From NCBI GenBank assembly GCA_050299335.1, contig JBNKVT010000033.1, positions 1 through 64,000 on the forward strand: 64,000 bases of DNA, given 5' to 3'. Under the pieces are notes generated by a model. It saw nothing but the letters and a program-made list of their open reading frames with translations, had not been told where the DNA came from and did not search any database. This DNA comes from JBNKVT01 sp050299335. Its GTDB lineage: Bacteria > Pseudomonadota > Alphaproteobacteria > Rhodobacterales > Rhodobacteraceae. This document shows, one piece after another, positions 34,132-43,201 of this stretch (its first letter is position 1; every line of letters begins with the position of its first letter). The position numbers and the translations under genes are program-made.

Positions 34132-34733
34132 GGGACGACCTCATATGTCGGCCGGATGCCGCAGGAAGACAGAAGGTTGACGCTCTGGGTCAGCGGCAGG
34201 CCGACGACATTGGAGTAAGAGCCGATGATCTCGGGGATGAAGGCCTGGGCGATGCCCTGGATCGCATATCCTCCGGCCTTGCCCCGCCACTCGCCGGAGC
34301 GAAGATAGGCCGACAGCTCCGCATCGGAGAGGCGTTTCATCTTAACGGCGGTCTGGACGGTCCGGTGGCGCAGATTGTCGCCGTGGCGCACAGCGATGCC
34401 GGTGATGACCCGGTGGCGGCGGCCTGAGAGCAGCAGCAGGAATTCCGCGGCTTCCCCGGCATCGGCGGGCTTGCCGAGAATGCGGCGACCCACCGCGACG
34501 ACGGTGTCGGCGGCAAGCACGACATCGCCGGTCTCGGCCGCGACAGCCATGGCCTTTTCGCGGGCCAGCCTGTCGGCATACGGCTTCGGCAACTCGCCCT
34601 TCAGCGGCGTCTCGTCGATATCGGCGGGGCGCACCGCGTCGGGCACCAGCCCGATCTGCGCCAGCAATTCGCGTCGCCGCGGCGAGGCCGATGCCAGCAC
34701 GAGACGCACCGCTTCCGGCGCGGGATCACTCAT
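34128..34733 (-). CDS. maf: Maf-like nucleotide pyrophosphatase
   Basis: A 201-residue Maf/YhdE-type enzyme that hydrolyses dTTP, UTP or modified nucleotides to monophosphates. The signature LASASPRRRELLAQIG opens the protein, and VVLAADTVVAVGRRILGKP holds the catalytic Asp. It follows infA by nine bases and overlaps rng by four. Confidence 0.93.
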   Translation of the reverse strand: MSDPAPEAVRLVLASASPRRRELLAQIGLVPDAVRPADIDETPLKGELPKPYADRLAREKAMAVAAETGDVVLAADTVVAVGRRILGKPADAGEAAEFLLLLSGRRHRVITGIAVRHGDNLRHRTVQTAVKMKRLSDAELSAYLRSGEWRGKAGGYAIQGIAQAFIPEIIGSYSNVVGLPLTQSVNLLSSCGIRPTYEVVP

Positions 34734-34742
34734 AGGGCGCTC

Positions 34743-34961
34743 TTACCGGAAGCGGTAATTGATCCGGCCCTTAGTGAGATCATAAGGCGTCATTTCGACC
34801 TGCACCTTGTCGCCCGCCAGCACCCGGATGCGGTTCTTGCGCAGCTTTCCGGCGGTATGGGCGATGATCGTATGGCCGTTCTCGAGCTCTACCCGGAATG
34901 TCGCATTCGGCAGAAGCTCGGTCACGACACCTGGGAATTCAAGAAGCTCGTCCTTGGCCAT
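34743..34961 (-). CDS. infA: Translation initiation factor IF-1
   Basis: The 72-residue S1/OB-fold protein starts MAKDELLEFPGVVTELLPNATFRVELENGH and ends PYDLTKGRINYRFR, a full-length IF-1. It blocks the 30S A site during initiation. It is the first gene of the infA-maf-rng-yacG unit; the tRNA-Phe is probably read through from it. Confidence 0.97.
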   Translation of the reverse strand: MAKDELLEFPGVVTELLPNATFRVELENGHTIIAHTAGKLRKNRIRVLAGDKVQVEMTPYDLTKGRINYRFR

Positions 34962-35174
34962 GTGGTCTCCGATACCTGTTTCGTTTCGCGCTGCCCGAGC
35001 CCTTGCCCGCGCGCGGGCGGAAAATGAGGGTAAAGCCGGGAAAATACAAGAGGCGAGTGAGTCAGCACCCACGAATGTGTGGTTTTTCTCGGTACCTTCC
35101 CGGAAAGACCGCGGCGACGGCCACCGGATCGCCGGAAGGCGGCCCGGCGGATATCGCGCCTCTGCGCCGGGCTC

Positions 35175-36395
35175 TCAGGCAAACAACTCGTGACACAATT
35201 CCAGCGCCTCGACCAACACGTCCACTTCCTCCGTGGTGTTGTATAGCCCAAAGGATGCCCGGCAGGTCGCATCCAGCCCGAAATGATCCATCAGGGGCTT
35301 GGCACAGTGATGTCCGGCCCGCACAGCCACGCCTTTCTGGTCGACCACGGTCGAAATATCATGGGCATGCCCCGCTCCATCCATGGTGAAAGAGAATATC
35401 GCCGCCTTGTCAGGCATTGTACCCTGCACGTTCAGCCAGTTTAGTCCAGAAAGCTTTGCATTTGCATAATCGCGCAGCTTCGCCTCGTGCCGGGCAATGC
35501 TTTCCAGTCCCAGGCCTTGCATATATTCGATCGCCACCCCAAGCCCGATCATCTGTACGATCCCGGGCGTACCCGCCTCGAATTTGTGCGGCGGGTGGTT
35601 GTAGCTCACATGCTCGCGGCTGACCGACGAGATCATGTCTCCGCCCCCCATGAACGGCCACATTTCAGCCATTCGCTCGCGCCGCGCATAGAGTGCACCG
35701 GAAGCCGTTGGCCCATAGAGCTTGTGTCCGGTGATCGCATAGAAATCGCAGCCTATATCGCGCACATCCACCGGCATATGCACGGCCCCCTGAGAGCCAT
35801 CGATCACCGAGACCACACCGCGTTCGCGGGCCCCATGGCAGATCGTCTTCACATCCACCACCGTCCCGGTGACGTTCGAGCAATGGGTGACCGCGACAAT
35901 CTTGGTTTTCGGCCCCATCGCCGCGATCACCGCCTCGGGGTCCAGACCGCCATTCATGTCGCATTCGACCCATTTCAGCACCGCCCCGTGACGTTCGCGC
36001 AGGAAGTGCCAGGGCACGATATTGGCGTGATGCTCCAGGATAGACAGCACGATCTCGTCACCTGGCGCGATATGCGGCACGCCCCAGCCATAGGAGACCA
36101 TGTTGATCCCCATGGTCGAGCCGGTGGTAAAGAGGATTTCGTCCTCGTGTTCGGCATTCAGAAAGCCGCGAATGACCTCGCGGACCGCCTCGTATCTGTC
36201 GGTCGCCAGATTGCTCAAGTAGTGCAAACCTCTGTGAACATTGGCGTATTCTTCCTCATAGGTCCGGGTCACGGCGTCGATCACGATTTGCGGCTTTTGC
36301 GCCGAGGCGCCATTGTCGAGATAGACCAGAGGCTTACCGTTAACCTCGCGCGAAAGAACGGGGAAGTCCTTGCGAATTTCGTGCACGTCGTACAT
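35175..36395 (-). CDS. sufS: Cysteine desulfurase SufS
   Basis: PLP enzyme that releases sulfur from cysteine for Fe-S cluster assembly. The 406-residue group II desulfurase has HRGLHYLSNLATDRYE near the start, the PLP lysine in AITGHKLYGPTASGAL and the catalytic Cys in RAGHHCAKPLMDHFG. It is the last suf gene of the locus. Usual partners SufE/SufU and SufT/SufA do not follow it; infA does. It starts one base after the stop of the first Yip1-like gene. Confidence 0.95.
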   Translation of the reverse strand: MYDVHEIRKDFPVLSREVNGKPLVYLDNGASAQKPQIVIDAVTRTYEEEYANVHRGLHYLSNLATDRYEAVREVIRGFLNAEHEDEILFTTGSTMGINMVSYGWGVPHIAPGDEIVLSILEHHANIVPWHFLRERHGAVLKWVECDMNGGLDPEAVIAAMGPKTKIVAVTHCSNVTGTVVDVKTICHGARERGVVSVIDGSQGAVHMPVDVRDIGCDFYAITGHKLYGPTASGALYARRERMAEMWPFMGGGDMISSVSREHVSYNHPPHKFEAGTPGIVQMIGLGVAIEYMQGLGLESIARHEAKLRDYANAKLSGLNWLNVQGTMPDKAAIFSFTMDGAGHAHDISTVVDQKGVAVRAGHHCAKPLMDHFGLDATCRASFGLYNTTEEVDVLVEALELCHELFA

Positions 36396-36396
36396 T

Positions 36397-36999
36397 CTAT
36401 TGCGCTCCCATCGGCGTCAAACCGGTTGCATTGAGAATGATCTCGCTGACCATCAAAAGGATGAGCGACGCCAGCATGCCAAAGAGAATGACCCCCACTA
36501 GCGTGTTCGCAACGCTTTCAAAGCCATGCAGAACCGCGACAAAGCTCGCCAGCGCCCAAAAGGTCCAATAGACGAAGGCGAGAACCACCAGGATCATCGC
36601 CACAGGCATCAGCACGGCCGACAGCCATACGAGTATCAGCCAAAGAGTGGAAACGAAGGTCAGGAAAATTGCCACCTTCAACGCCTGCTGGAAGGTGCCC
36701 TTGCCACCAAACATCTCGCCGAATTTCTGAATACAGAAGGCCCCGAAATAGATCTCGGCCAGTTTGAGGGCTGCAGCCAGGATCGGGGCGAGACGCGGGA
36801 TCTCCGCGCCGCCGGTCTCGACAGAGAAGGTATTGAGTACGGTCAGATTGGGCGCCCAGATCAGGGTAAAGAGAATCGCCGTCAGCAGTGCCATCTGGAA
36901 CAGTATATCCGACGGCAGACTAATACCCATCAATCGCCGGGCGGCGATTTTGGGCTGGGTCAGGGCCTCAAGGACCAGTTGGCGCAGCAACGGTCCCAT
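36397..36999 (-). CDS. Yip1-family integral membrane protein
   Basis: A 200-residue inner-membrane protein with about five membrane helices (for example ILFQMALLTAILFTLIWA and LVGVILFGMLASLILLMVSEII). The layout of short polar N-terminus plus multi-helix bundle and the conserved EIYFGAFCIQKFGEMFGGKGTF segment fit the bacterial Yip1 family. Such genes are common between sufD and sufS in Rhodobacterales, but no function in Fe-S assembly is established. Confidence 0.7.
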   Translation of the reverse strand: MGPLLRQLVLEALTQPKIAARRLMGISLPSDILFQMALLTAILFTLIWAPNLTVLNTFSVETGGAEIPRLAPILAAALKLAEIYFGAFCIQKFGEMFGGKGTFQQALKVAIFLTFVSTLWLILVWLSAVLMPVAMILVVLAFVYWTFWALASFVAVLHGFESVANTLVGVILFGMLASLILLMVSEIILNATGLTPMGAQ

Positions 37000-37014
37000 G
37001 TCACGCCCAGGCTC

Positions 37015-37656
37015 TTAGGTGTATTTCACCGCAAGATAGAGCCCGATCACCGAGATGATCGACATGATCTGGAAGCTGACCGATGAGGTCTTGAACCGCT
37101 GCGCCTCGGCCATGCCTTGCGAGATGAACCAGATGAAGGGGATCAGGCTCAGCCAGTAGGGCGGAAGTGCTATCCAGTCGGCGCCGAAGACCGGGAAATA
37201 GGGTTCGAGATAGGTGAAGAGCACCGTTACGACCGCGAAGAGCAGACCGAATGGGGCCGCGACCAGCGCGCCCCAGAAGACGCCGCAGCGGGTCTCTTGC
37301 CAGGTGCCCCTGCCACCGACCATGCGCGAGCCGGCATAGAGGATGGCTGAAAAGAAATACATCGCCGAGGTCCGGAACAGGAGCGCGGCGATCAGCACCA
37401 CACCAATGATGGCGGGATCGGCCTTTTCGACGAAGATATTGGACGGTTTCACGATCGCCTTCAGCGACCAGGACAGGAAGAACACCACATCCGACATCAG
37501 CACATAGAACAACAGGCGCGGCTCGGACGGACGCTCGTCGATCAGCCGCCGCGTCACCTTGCGCATGTCGCGCCAGCTGTCGGATATCCGGTTGCCCAGC
37601 GAATTGCGGCCCGTCTTTACGAATCCCGTGCTGGTCGGAAGGTCTTTGACTTTCAT
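37015..37656 (-). CDS. Yip1-family integral membrane protein, paralogue
   Basis: A 213-residue membrane protein. Its hydrophobic pattern matches the gene at 36397: a polar N-terminus ending in VTRRLIDERPSEPRLLFYVLMSDVVFFLS, a GSRMVGGRGTW segment equal to GGKGTF in the first paralogue, and a closing helix at the C-terminus. Five helices are likely. Transport or lipid-related roles are possible. Confidence 0.68.
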   Translation of the reverse strand: MKVKDLPTSTGFVKTGRNSLGNRISDSWRDMRKVTRRLIDERPSEPRLLFYVLMSDVVFFLSWSLKAIVKPSNIFVEKADPAIIGVVLIAALLFRTSAMYFFSAILYAGSRMVGGRGTWQETRCGVFWGALVAAPFGLLFAVVTVLFTYLEPYFPVFGADWIALPPYWLSLIPFIWFISQGMAEAQRFKTSSVSFQIMSIISVIGLYLAVKYT

Positions 37657-37764
37657 GTGGTTGCCCTACCCTACGCGCTCCGCCCCTGCTGCGCGATACA
37701 TCCTCACGTCTTCGGGGGAACTTATCTCTCCTCCTGCGGGATGAATAGGACTGAATTATGACAG

Positions 37765-38343
37765 TCATGGGAGTATGGTCATAAATGCAACGGTCAGGGC
37801 GACAGAGATACCGGCCAGAACCGCGGCTGTTACCCAGCTCCGGACGAAGCCTTCGGCCTCCGAAAGGCAGGCGGCCCAGATCCACAGAAATCCGGCAAAC
37901 CCGATCAGCGACAGGACACTTCCCGCCCCGTAGGCCGGACCGGCCGCCAGCACCGCCTGCAGGATCGCCACCGCCAGCAAGAGCGGCGCGGCGACCAGCA
38001 GCGCCCAGAACAGCGCCAGGCGCGCGTCGTAATAGCTGCCCTGCCCGCCCAGGCGTTTCGCCACCAGATGCGACAAGGCGGCGACGCCATAGAGGAAGAG
38101 CGGCGCGAAGAACAGGGCTGAGAACAACCGCCCGATCACCAGCGCCGTCAGGGGCAGCTCGTCGGTCTCGGCCTGCCGGGCAACCTCAGGCAGACTGGCG
38201 ATGAACCCGATCAGGGACGCCACGTAAACATAGGATAATGCGCGGGATTCCGCCTTGGGTGCGGCCAGCTGACTGGCCATCGCCCCCCGGAAATCCGGCC
38301 AGGCCGCGAAGATCGCCCATGCCAGTCCCGCCCGCGCGCTCAT
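37765..38343 (-). CDS. Yip1-family-like membrane protein, third copy
   Basis: A 192-residue protein starting MSARAGLAWAIFAAWPDFRG, with four or five membrane helices and the KRLGGQGSYYDARLALFWALLVAAPL segment that matches the GGRGTW/GGKGTF motif of the neighbours. It starts one base beyond the sufD stop, so it is co-translated or at least co-transcribed with sufD. Confidence 0.68.
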   Translation of the reverse strand: MSARAGLAWAIFAAWPDFRGAMASQLAAPKAESRALSYVYVASLIGFIASLPEVARQAETDELPLTALVIGRLFSALFFAPLFLYGVAALSHLVAKRLGGQGSYYDARLALFWALLVAAPLLLAVAILQAVLAAGPAYGAGSVLSLIGFAGFLWIWAACLSEAEGFVRSWVTAAVLAGISVALTVAFMTILP

Positions 38344-38344
38344 C

Positions 38345-39637
38345 TCACCGCTCGCGCTGCCGCACGACCCAGTCGGCCAACTTCGACCGCACACTGTTGG
38401 CCAGCGCCTCATCCGCGATCTCGGCGATCGCCTCGTCGGCGAAGGCCAGGACCAGCATGTTCTGCGCCTCGGCCTTGGGGATCCCCCGCGAAGTCAGGTA
38501 GAACAGCGCGGTATCGTCCACCGCCCCGCAGGTCGAGCCATGGGAACAGGCGACGTCGTCGGCATAGATCTCCAGCTCCGGCTTGGCCAGGAACTGGCTG
38601 TCCTCGTCCAGCAGCAGCCCTTGCGAAATCTGGTAACCGTCGGTCTTCTGTGCACCTTCCTTGACCAGAATCTTGCCCTGGAAGACGCCGGTCGCCCCGT
38701 TGCGCAGGATTTTCTTGAACACCTGCCGGCTCTCGCAATTCACCGCGTCATGGGTGACAAACACCGTGTCGTCGTGGTGAAACGCGCCGTTGCCCGCCGC
38801 CACGCCAGCGACATGGGCCGACGCATCGTCCCCGGTCATCTCGATCACGCATTCATTGCGGGTCAGCACGCCGTTGACGGTCATGGTGAAGGACTTGAAC
38901 AGGCTCTCGGCCCCTAGCCGCGCGAAGCAATGGGTCACCGCCGTCCGGTCATGGTCGCGGCCCTGGGTTCGCACATGGTGGAACTCGGCGCCATCGGCGA
39001 TATCGACTTCCATCGCCTTGTTGAACCGCGCCGCCGCCGGGCCACTTTCGAGAAGCGTCAGACTGGCCCCTTGTTCAACCCGGATCACGTGCCGGATGAC
39101 CGCATCTCTTGAAGAATTTTCGTGAACATATTGCAAAGAAACGGGTTTCTCTACCAAGCCCGTTGCCCGGATCACCAACCCTTGCCCGGCCACAGCGGTA
39201 TTCAGCGCCGCCATCGGACGCGCCACCGGGGTCTGTCCGCACGCCTCCAGAACCCCGAACACCTCGCGCGCCCAATGGATATCCTTCGACAGCGCCGATT
39301 CAAGCGTCTCGATCTCGAGCCCTGCCAATTCCAGCGGATCAGACAGATCTGGGCGATAGAGGCCATCGACAAATACCACTTTCAGCCTGTCGACCTGTCC
39401 GAAGACCGGTTCGGCCTCCGGCGGCAGCGCCTCTGCGAGCGCCGCTTGGTCTCGCAACAGCCGCTCGGGATTTGTGAAGCGCCAGTATTCGTCCCGCCGT
39501 ACCGGCGCACCCATGGTCCCGAGCCGTTTCCGCGCCGCGCCGCGCGCCTCCTGCGCCCAGTTCGCCCCGCCTTCGGGAGCGTCATGGCGCGAGACCAGCG
39601 CTTCCACCGCGCCGAGTTTGCGTTCGGCCAGTGCCAT
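38345..39637 (-). CDS. sufD: Fe-S assembly scaffold protein SufD
   Basis: SufD is the catalytically silent partner of SufB in the SufBC2D complex and binds SufC. The 430-residue product begins MALAERKLGAVEALVSRH and has the beta-helix core (NCESRQVFKKILRNGATGVFQGKILV, then QKTDGYQISQGLLL) and the conserved CSHGSTCGAVDDTALFYLTSRG segment. The start ATG overlaps the sufC stop by one base (TGATG). Upstream in-frame codons lie inside sufC and are not used. Confidence 0.95.
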   Translation of the reverse strand: MALAERKLGAVEALVSRHDAPEGGANWAQEARGAARKRLGTMGAPVRRDEYWRFTNPERLLRDQAALAEALPPEAEPVFGQVDRLKVVFVDGLYRPDLSDPLELAGLEIETLESALSKDIHWAREVFGVLEACGQTPVARPMAALNTAVAGQGLVIRATGLVEKPVSLQYVHENSSRDAVIRHVIRVEQGASLTLLESGPAAARFNKAMEVDIADGAEFHHVRTQGRDHDRTAVTHCFARLGAESLFKSFTMTVNGVLTRNECVIEMTGDDASAHVAGVAAGNGAFHHDDTVFVTHDAVNCESRQVFKKILRNGATGVFQGKILVKEGAQKTDGYQISQGLLLDEDSQFLAKPELEIYADDVACSHGSTCGAVDDTALFYLTSRGIPKAEAQNMLVLAFADEAIAEIADEALANSVRSKLADWVVRQRER

Positions 39638-40392
39638 CACGCCACCTCGCTCAGGAGGCCTGCATAGCCGTTTTCCTCGACTTCCAACGCCAGTTCTGGC
39701 CCGCCGGTCTTGATGATCCGCCCATCGGCCATGATGTGGACCACGTCGGGTTTGATATGATCGAGCAGCCGCTGGTAATGGGTGATCACCAAAAAGCCCC
39801 GCCCCTCGTCGCGGAGCGCGTTCACCCCCTGGGCCACCAGTTTCATCGCATCGACATCGAGACCTGAATCGGTCTCGTCGAGGATGCACATCTTCGGTTC
39901 CAGCATCGCCATCTGAAGGATTTCGTTGCGTTTTTTCTCACCGCCCGAGAAACCGACATTGACCGGCCGCTTCAGCATCTCGGCATCGATATCGAGCATC
40001 TTCGCCTTTTCGCGGATCGCCTTCAGAAACGCCGCCGCATCCAGCTCCGCCTCACCGCGGGCCCTGCGCTGGCCGTTCACGGCGGTCCGAAGGAAGGTCA
40101 TGTTCCCAACGCCGGGGATCTCGACCGGATACTGAAAGGCCAGGAACAGCCCCAGCGCGGCGCGTTCCTCGGGCTCCATTTCCAGCAGATCCTCACCGCC
40201 CAGCGTCGCCGTGCCTCCGGTCACCTCATAGCCGTCACGGCCCGCCAGCACATAGGACAGCGTCGACTTGCCCGAGCCGTTCGGCCCCATGATCGCATGC
40301 ACCTTCCCGGCCTCGACCGTCAGATCCACACCCTTGAGGATAACCTTGTCCTCTTCCTCAAGTTTCACGTGCAAGTTCTTGATTTCAAGCAT
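39637..40392 (-). CDS. sufC: Fe-S assembly ATPase SufC
   Basis: A 251-residue ABC-type ATPase. It has Walker A GPNGSGKST, signature FSGGEKKRNEILQ, and Walker B CILDETDSGLDVDA; the D-loop and the H-loop ITHYQRLLD are intact. It begins MLEIKNLHVKLEEED. It is followed directly by sufD. No sufB lies upstream in the window: the neighbour is an unrelated membrane gene. Confidence 0.96.
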   Translation of the reverse strand: MLEIKNLHVKLEEEDKVILKGVDLTVEAGKVHAIMGPNGSGKSTLSYVLAGRDGYEVTGGTATLGGEDLLEMEPEERAALGLFLAFQYPVEIPGVGNMTFLRTAVNGQRRARGEAELDAAAFLKAIREKAKMLDIDAEMLKRPVNVGFSGGEKKRNEILQMAMLEPKMCILDETDSGLDVDAMKLVAQGVNALRDEGRGFLVITHYQRLLDHIKPDVVHIMADGRIIKTGGPELALEVEENGYAGLLSEVA

Positions 40393-40507
40393 ATCTTACT
40401 CCATCCCACGCCGGATGGCAGAACCGGACCCGGCGCCGCCATCGAGTTTAGAATGATTATAAACAAGCCGTAGCCAGGATACCAGAGTAAATTGCTTGAA
40501 TATTCTG

Positions 40508-41056
40508 CTAATGGGACCCGAGGTCGTCAAAAAACGAGTCCGTTTCCCAATCTTCATAGGCCTCATACCCATAGGGGTCGGGCGCGACCCACCCCTGTTC
40601 CGGGATGATCTGGCCTTCAAGACCAAGCACCTTTTCGATCTCGATCACCTGATCGGTATATTTCAGCACCAGCACCGCACCGAACAGCGTGCCCATTACA
40701 AAGGAGCCGAGCGCCAGCGCCTGGGGGTGGTTGCGAACGAAGGTGAAAAAGCCGAAAGCGGCGATGCCGAAGAAGACCAGCCGACGTGGACTGAGGACCA
40801 GCGCCATGAGCCGCTCCTGGTCATAGCCGAGCGTCACCATGATGTTGGGGATCAGGGGACCAAGCAGGAAAAGCCCCGCAAGTAGTGACAGGATCATCAC
40901 GATCAAACGCCCCGACGCCCGCTTCTGGCTCAGCACACCACCCCGAACGGCGCGCTTGCGTTCCTCGACGAGACGGCGGGTTTCCTCGCGGCTCGCCTCG
41001 GATTTGGCATTCAGCCTCGCCATGCGTTCGTTGAATTGGTTGTGCTGTGACGTCAT
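40508..41056 (-). CDS. Unknown membrane protein (family A, copy 1)
   Basis: A 182-residue protein. The N-terminus is a polar helix (MTSQHNQFNERMARLNAKSEASREETRRLVEERKRA), followed by three or four membrane helices (LIVMILSLLAGLFLLGPLI, LVFFGIAAFGFFTFV, ALGSFVMGTLFGAVLVL) and an acidic, Tyr/Asp-rich tail. The MARLNAK start module recurs in the genes at 42456 (MARMNAKAQSSGK) and 43202 (VNNLEAKASSLLNAP). The function is unknown. Confidence 0.6.
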   Translation of the reverse strand: MTSQHNQFNERMARLNAKSEASREETRRLVEERKRAVRGGVLSQKRASGRLIVMILSLLAGLFLLGPLIPNIMVTLGYDQERLMALVLSPRRLVFFGIAAFGFFTFVRNHPQALALGSFVMGTLFGAVLVLKYTDQVIEIEKVLGLEGQIIPEQGWVAPDPYGYEAYEDWETDSFFDDLGSH

Positions 41057-41095
41057 GAGAATGTCCTTGTTCTTGAAATATATTGCGTGGCAGGT

Positions 41096-41254
41096 CTACC
41101 GGGTCCTTTCGGCAGTAAGCTGGCAAAGCGATTTGCCGTCGAGTTCAATCCGTTCCTTATGCCACTTGCACATTTCGACCGATGGGTTGTCGGCATTGAG
41201 GAAAGGCCTGCCCTTCTTCGCGTGTTTCACGTATAAGTTCTTGATATCAAACAT
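41096..41254 (-). pseudogene. SufC N-terminus-like fragment
   Basis: A 52-residue frame starting MFDIKNLYVKHAKKGRPFLNAD. Its first ten residues match SufC (MLEIKNLHVK) and the next 40 align loosely, including S-V-E-x-x-K-x-H against T-V-E-x-G-K-V-H and DGKSL-x-x-L-x-AER against GSGKSTLSYVLAGR. Walker A glycines are lost and it ends after about one fifth of SufC. It is likely a decayed duplicate of the sufC start, though a Cys/His-containing small protein in use (MCKWHKE) cannot be excluded. Confidence 0.5.
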
Positions 41255-41375
41255 GGCGTACCCTGTTTCGAACCGCAGGATTTTGGCGCACTCACAGCCC
41301 GTCCGCAACTTGTAGTGCTCATGAGCAGGTCCGGTGCAGGACATCAGACCAGAATGCTGGGCTTTGGCGGGCACC

Positions 41376-42278
41376 TTACCGCATCCGCGGCGGCAAGCGA
41401 TTGAAATATTGTTCAGCCAATGTCGCCACGACCCGGTCCCGCCGCGTGAGCTCGTCGATGGCCATCAGCACGACATCGACACTGTCAAAAACCCCATCGG
41501 CGAGCAGCGCCAACACTTTGAGCTGATCGTCGGAATAGCTTTCCAAATCCGACAGATCGCGCAGATAGATCATGTCGGCATCGATAATCTGCCGCCCCAC
41601 ATGCCGCTTCAATTGGTACTGAAAGGAATTGGTGAGCTTGAAACGGCGGATATTGATCAGGTTGTGCGGCTGAAACCCCTGGCGCAGCATTTCCTTGTTG
41701 AGATCGCCCAGTCCGGGCTCGTCCTCGTAAATCGAAAATAGCCGCACCTCGGAATAGATGCCCACCACCGGATTCAGGGACTTCTTGCCCGACTTCAGGA
41801 TGTTCAACTCACTGCCCTGCACGTCGATCTTGATGAAATCCACCGCGCCGCCGAGGTCGACATCATCCAGACGCCGCGTCTTGATGTCGATCTGACCGCG
41901 CGGACGCATGGCCTTTTTCAGCGGGACCACCAGTTGCCGCGCGGTTTCGAGGCCGCTGAAATTCGAGGTGAACCCCGGGTGATGGAAGAAGTTCAGCTTG
42001 GTTTCTCGCCCGTTACCGAGTGCACAGTTGATATAGGTCTCGCGCGGACCTTTCGACGCCTGCAGCTTCTCGAACTCATCCTCCTGCGGCTCGAACCCGA
42101 CGACATCGCAGAGATCGGCATCGAATAGCAGCTGGTAGGGCGTATCCCCAGTCAACAGTCGCGCCCCGATATCGACCACCCTGATCCGGCGCCCGAGATT
42201 CAGCTGGTCGGCCAGATACCGCACACGGTCGGATTTGGGCAATGGGGCAACAGCTTCGAGTTCTGCTTTTTCGGGCAT
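41376..42278 (-). CDS. FkbM-family methyltransferase
   Basis: A 300-residue SAM-dependent methyltransferase starting MPEKAELEAVAPLPKSDRVRYL, with the SAM loop IRVVDIGARLL, the acidic FEPQEDEF loop and the FkbM hallmark VDFIKIDVQGSELNILKSGKK. Members O-methylate sugars or other small molecules. AAGGA lies ten bases before ATG 42278. It stands between membrane proteins of family A, and the substrate is not indicated. Confidence 0.85.
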   Translation of the reverse strand: MPEKAELEAVAPLPKSDRVRYLADQLNLGRRIRVVDIGARLLTGDTPYQLLFDADLCDVVGFEPQEDEFEKLQASKGPRETYINCALGNGRETKLNFFHHPGFTSNFSGLETARQLVVPLKKAMRPRGQIDIKTRRLDDVDLGGAVDFIKIDVQGSELNILKSGKKSLNPVVGIYSEVRLFSIYEDEPGLGDLNKEMLRQGFQPHNLINIRRFKLTNSFQYQLKRHVGRQIIDADMIYLRDLSDLESYSDDQLKVLALLADGVFDSVDVVLMAIDELTRRDRVVATLAEQYFNRLPPRMR

Positions 42279-42455
42279 TCGTTGAGGTCCTTTTCGATGT
42301 CCAGTGCATGAATTTGCTGACCCGACAGATCGCAACCTGTTGCGCGATCTGAAACGACATACCTGAAATTTCGTTCACGGCAATGCTGCAATGGATCGAA
42401 TGGCAACCTGCAATACGGCTCGAAGTTCATTATCCAGCGCAAATATGAAGAATCG

Positions 42456-43031
42456 TCAGTTCTGTTCCCCTTCGCCGGACACCGTGTTGATGAGGTTATC
42501 GACCAACGCCCCGAGATCGGATCCCTCCACGGCTGGGGCTGGCAAGACCCCTCCACGATCTCCATCCATCCAGAGCTGAAGGTCGCCGCCCTGATCGACA
42601 AAGGCGACATAATCCGGCGAATAGACCATCTCGAAGATCTGCGGCACTTGCTGGATGATGTACATGTCCTCGCCCCAGAGCATTACCAGAAAACCGAGCA
42701 GGCTCGGAAACCAGAGGCCGTTCTTGTTGTGGCCCGCAAGGGCTGACACCACGATGCTCGCCGTGATCGGGAAATACCAGTTCGCGAAAACTCCGATCCC
42801 GATGCCCCTATCGAACACAAACTGGAACCATTCCGGTTTGTGAAAGACCGCCGCGCGGGCGGCGGTGACCACGACCATGGAAAAGACAAGGACAAACAAT
42901 TGCTTGAAAATCGAAGGGCGAAGGTCCTTGGGGCTGGCATAAGGATCATAGGTGCTGACCCTTTTGCCGCTCGACTGCGCCTTGGCATTCATCCGGGCCA
43001 TCTTCTGCTGGAAATCCTGCTGCCGAGACAT
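42456..43031 (-). CDS. Unknown membrane protein (family A, copy 2)
   Basis: A 191-residue paralogue of the genes at 40508 and 43202. It starts MSRQQDFQQKMARMNAKAQSSGKRVSTYDP and has three or four membrane helices (FVLVFSMVVVTAARAAVF, ITASIVVSALAGH, WFPSLLGFLVMLWGEDMYII). The end is acidic with DQGGDLQLWMDGD. Coding is clear; the role is unknown. Confidence 0.6.
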   Translation of the reverse strand: MSRQQDFQQKMARMNAKAQSSGKRVSTYDPYASPKDLRPSIFKQLFVLVFSMVVVTAARAAVFHKPEWFQFVFDRGIGIGVFANWYFPITASIVVSALAGHNKNGLWFPSLLGFLVMLWGEDMYIIQQVPQIFEMVYSPDYVAFVDQGGDLQLWMDGDRGGVLPAPAVEGSDLGALVDNLINTVSGEGEQN

Positions 43032-43201
43032 GGTTTACCGCTCCCGTTGGTCTTCACCCCCGGTGGCCGGGTTTCGAACGACAATCGGGCAGAAAGATGG
43101 CGGCACAGAAAATCCTGCGGAAAAACCGCAATTTCAGGTGCTTGCAATTGACCGGCCCCTATTCGGAAAGCCGATAGGTGCTCATTCGTTCGGGATGGCA
43201 C

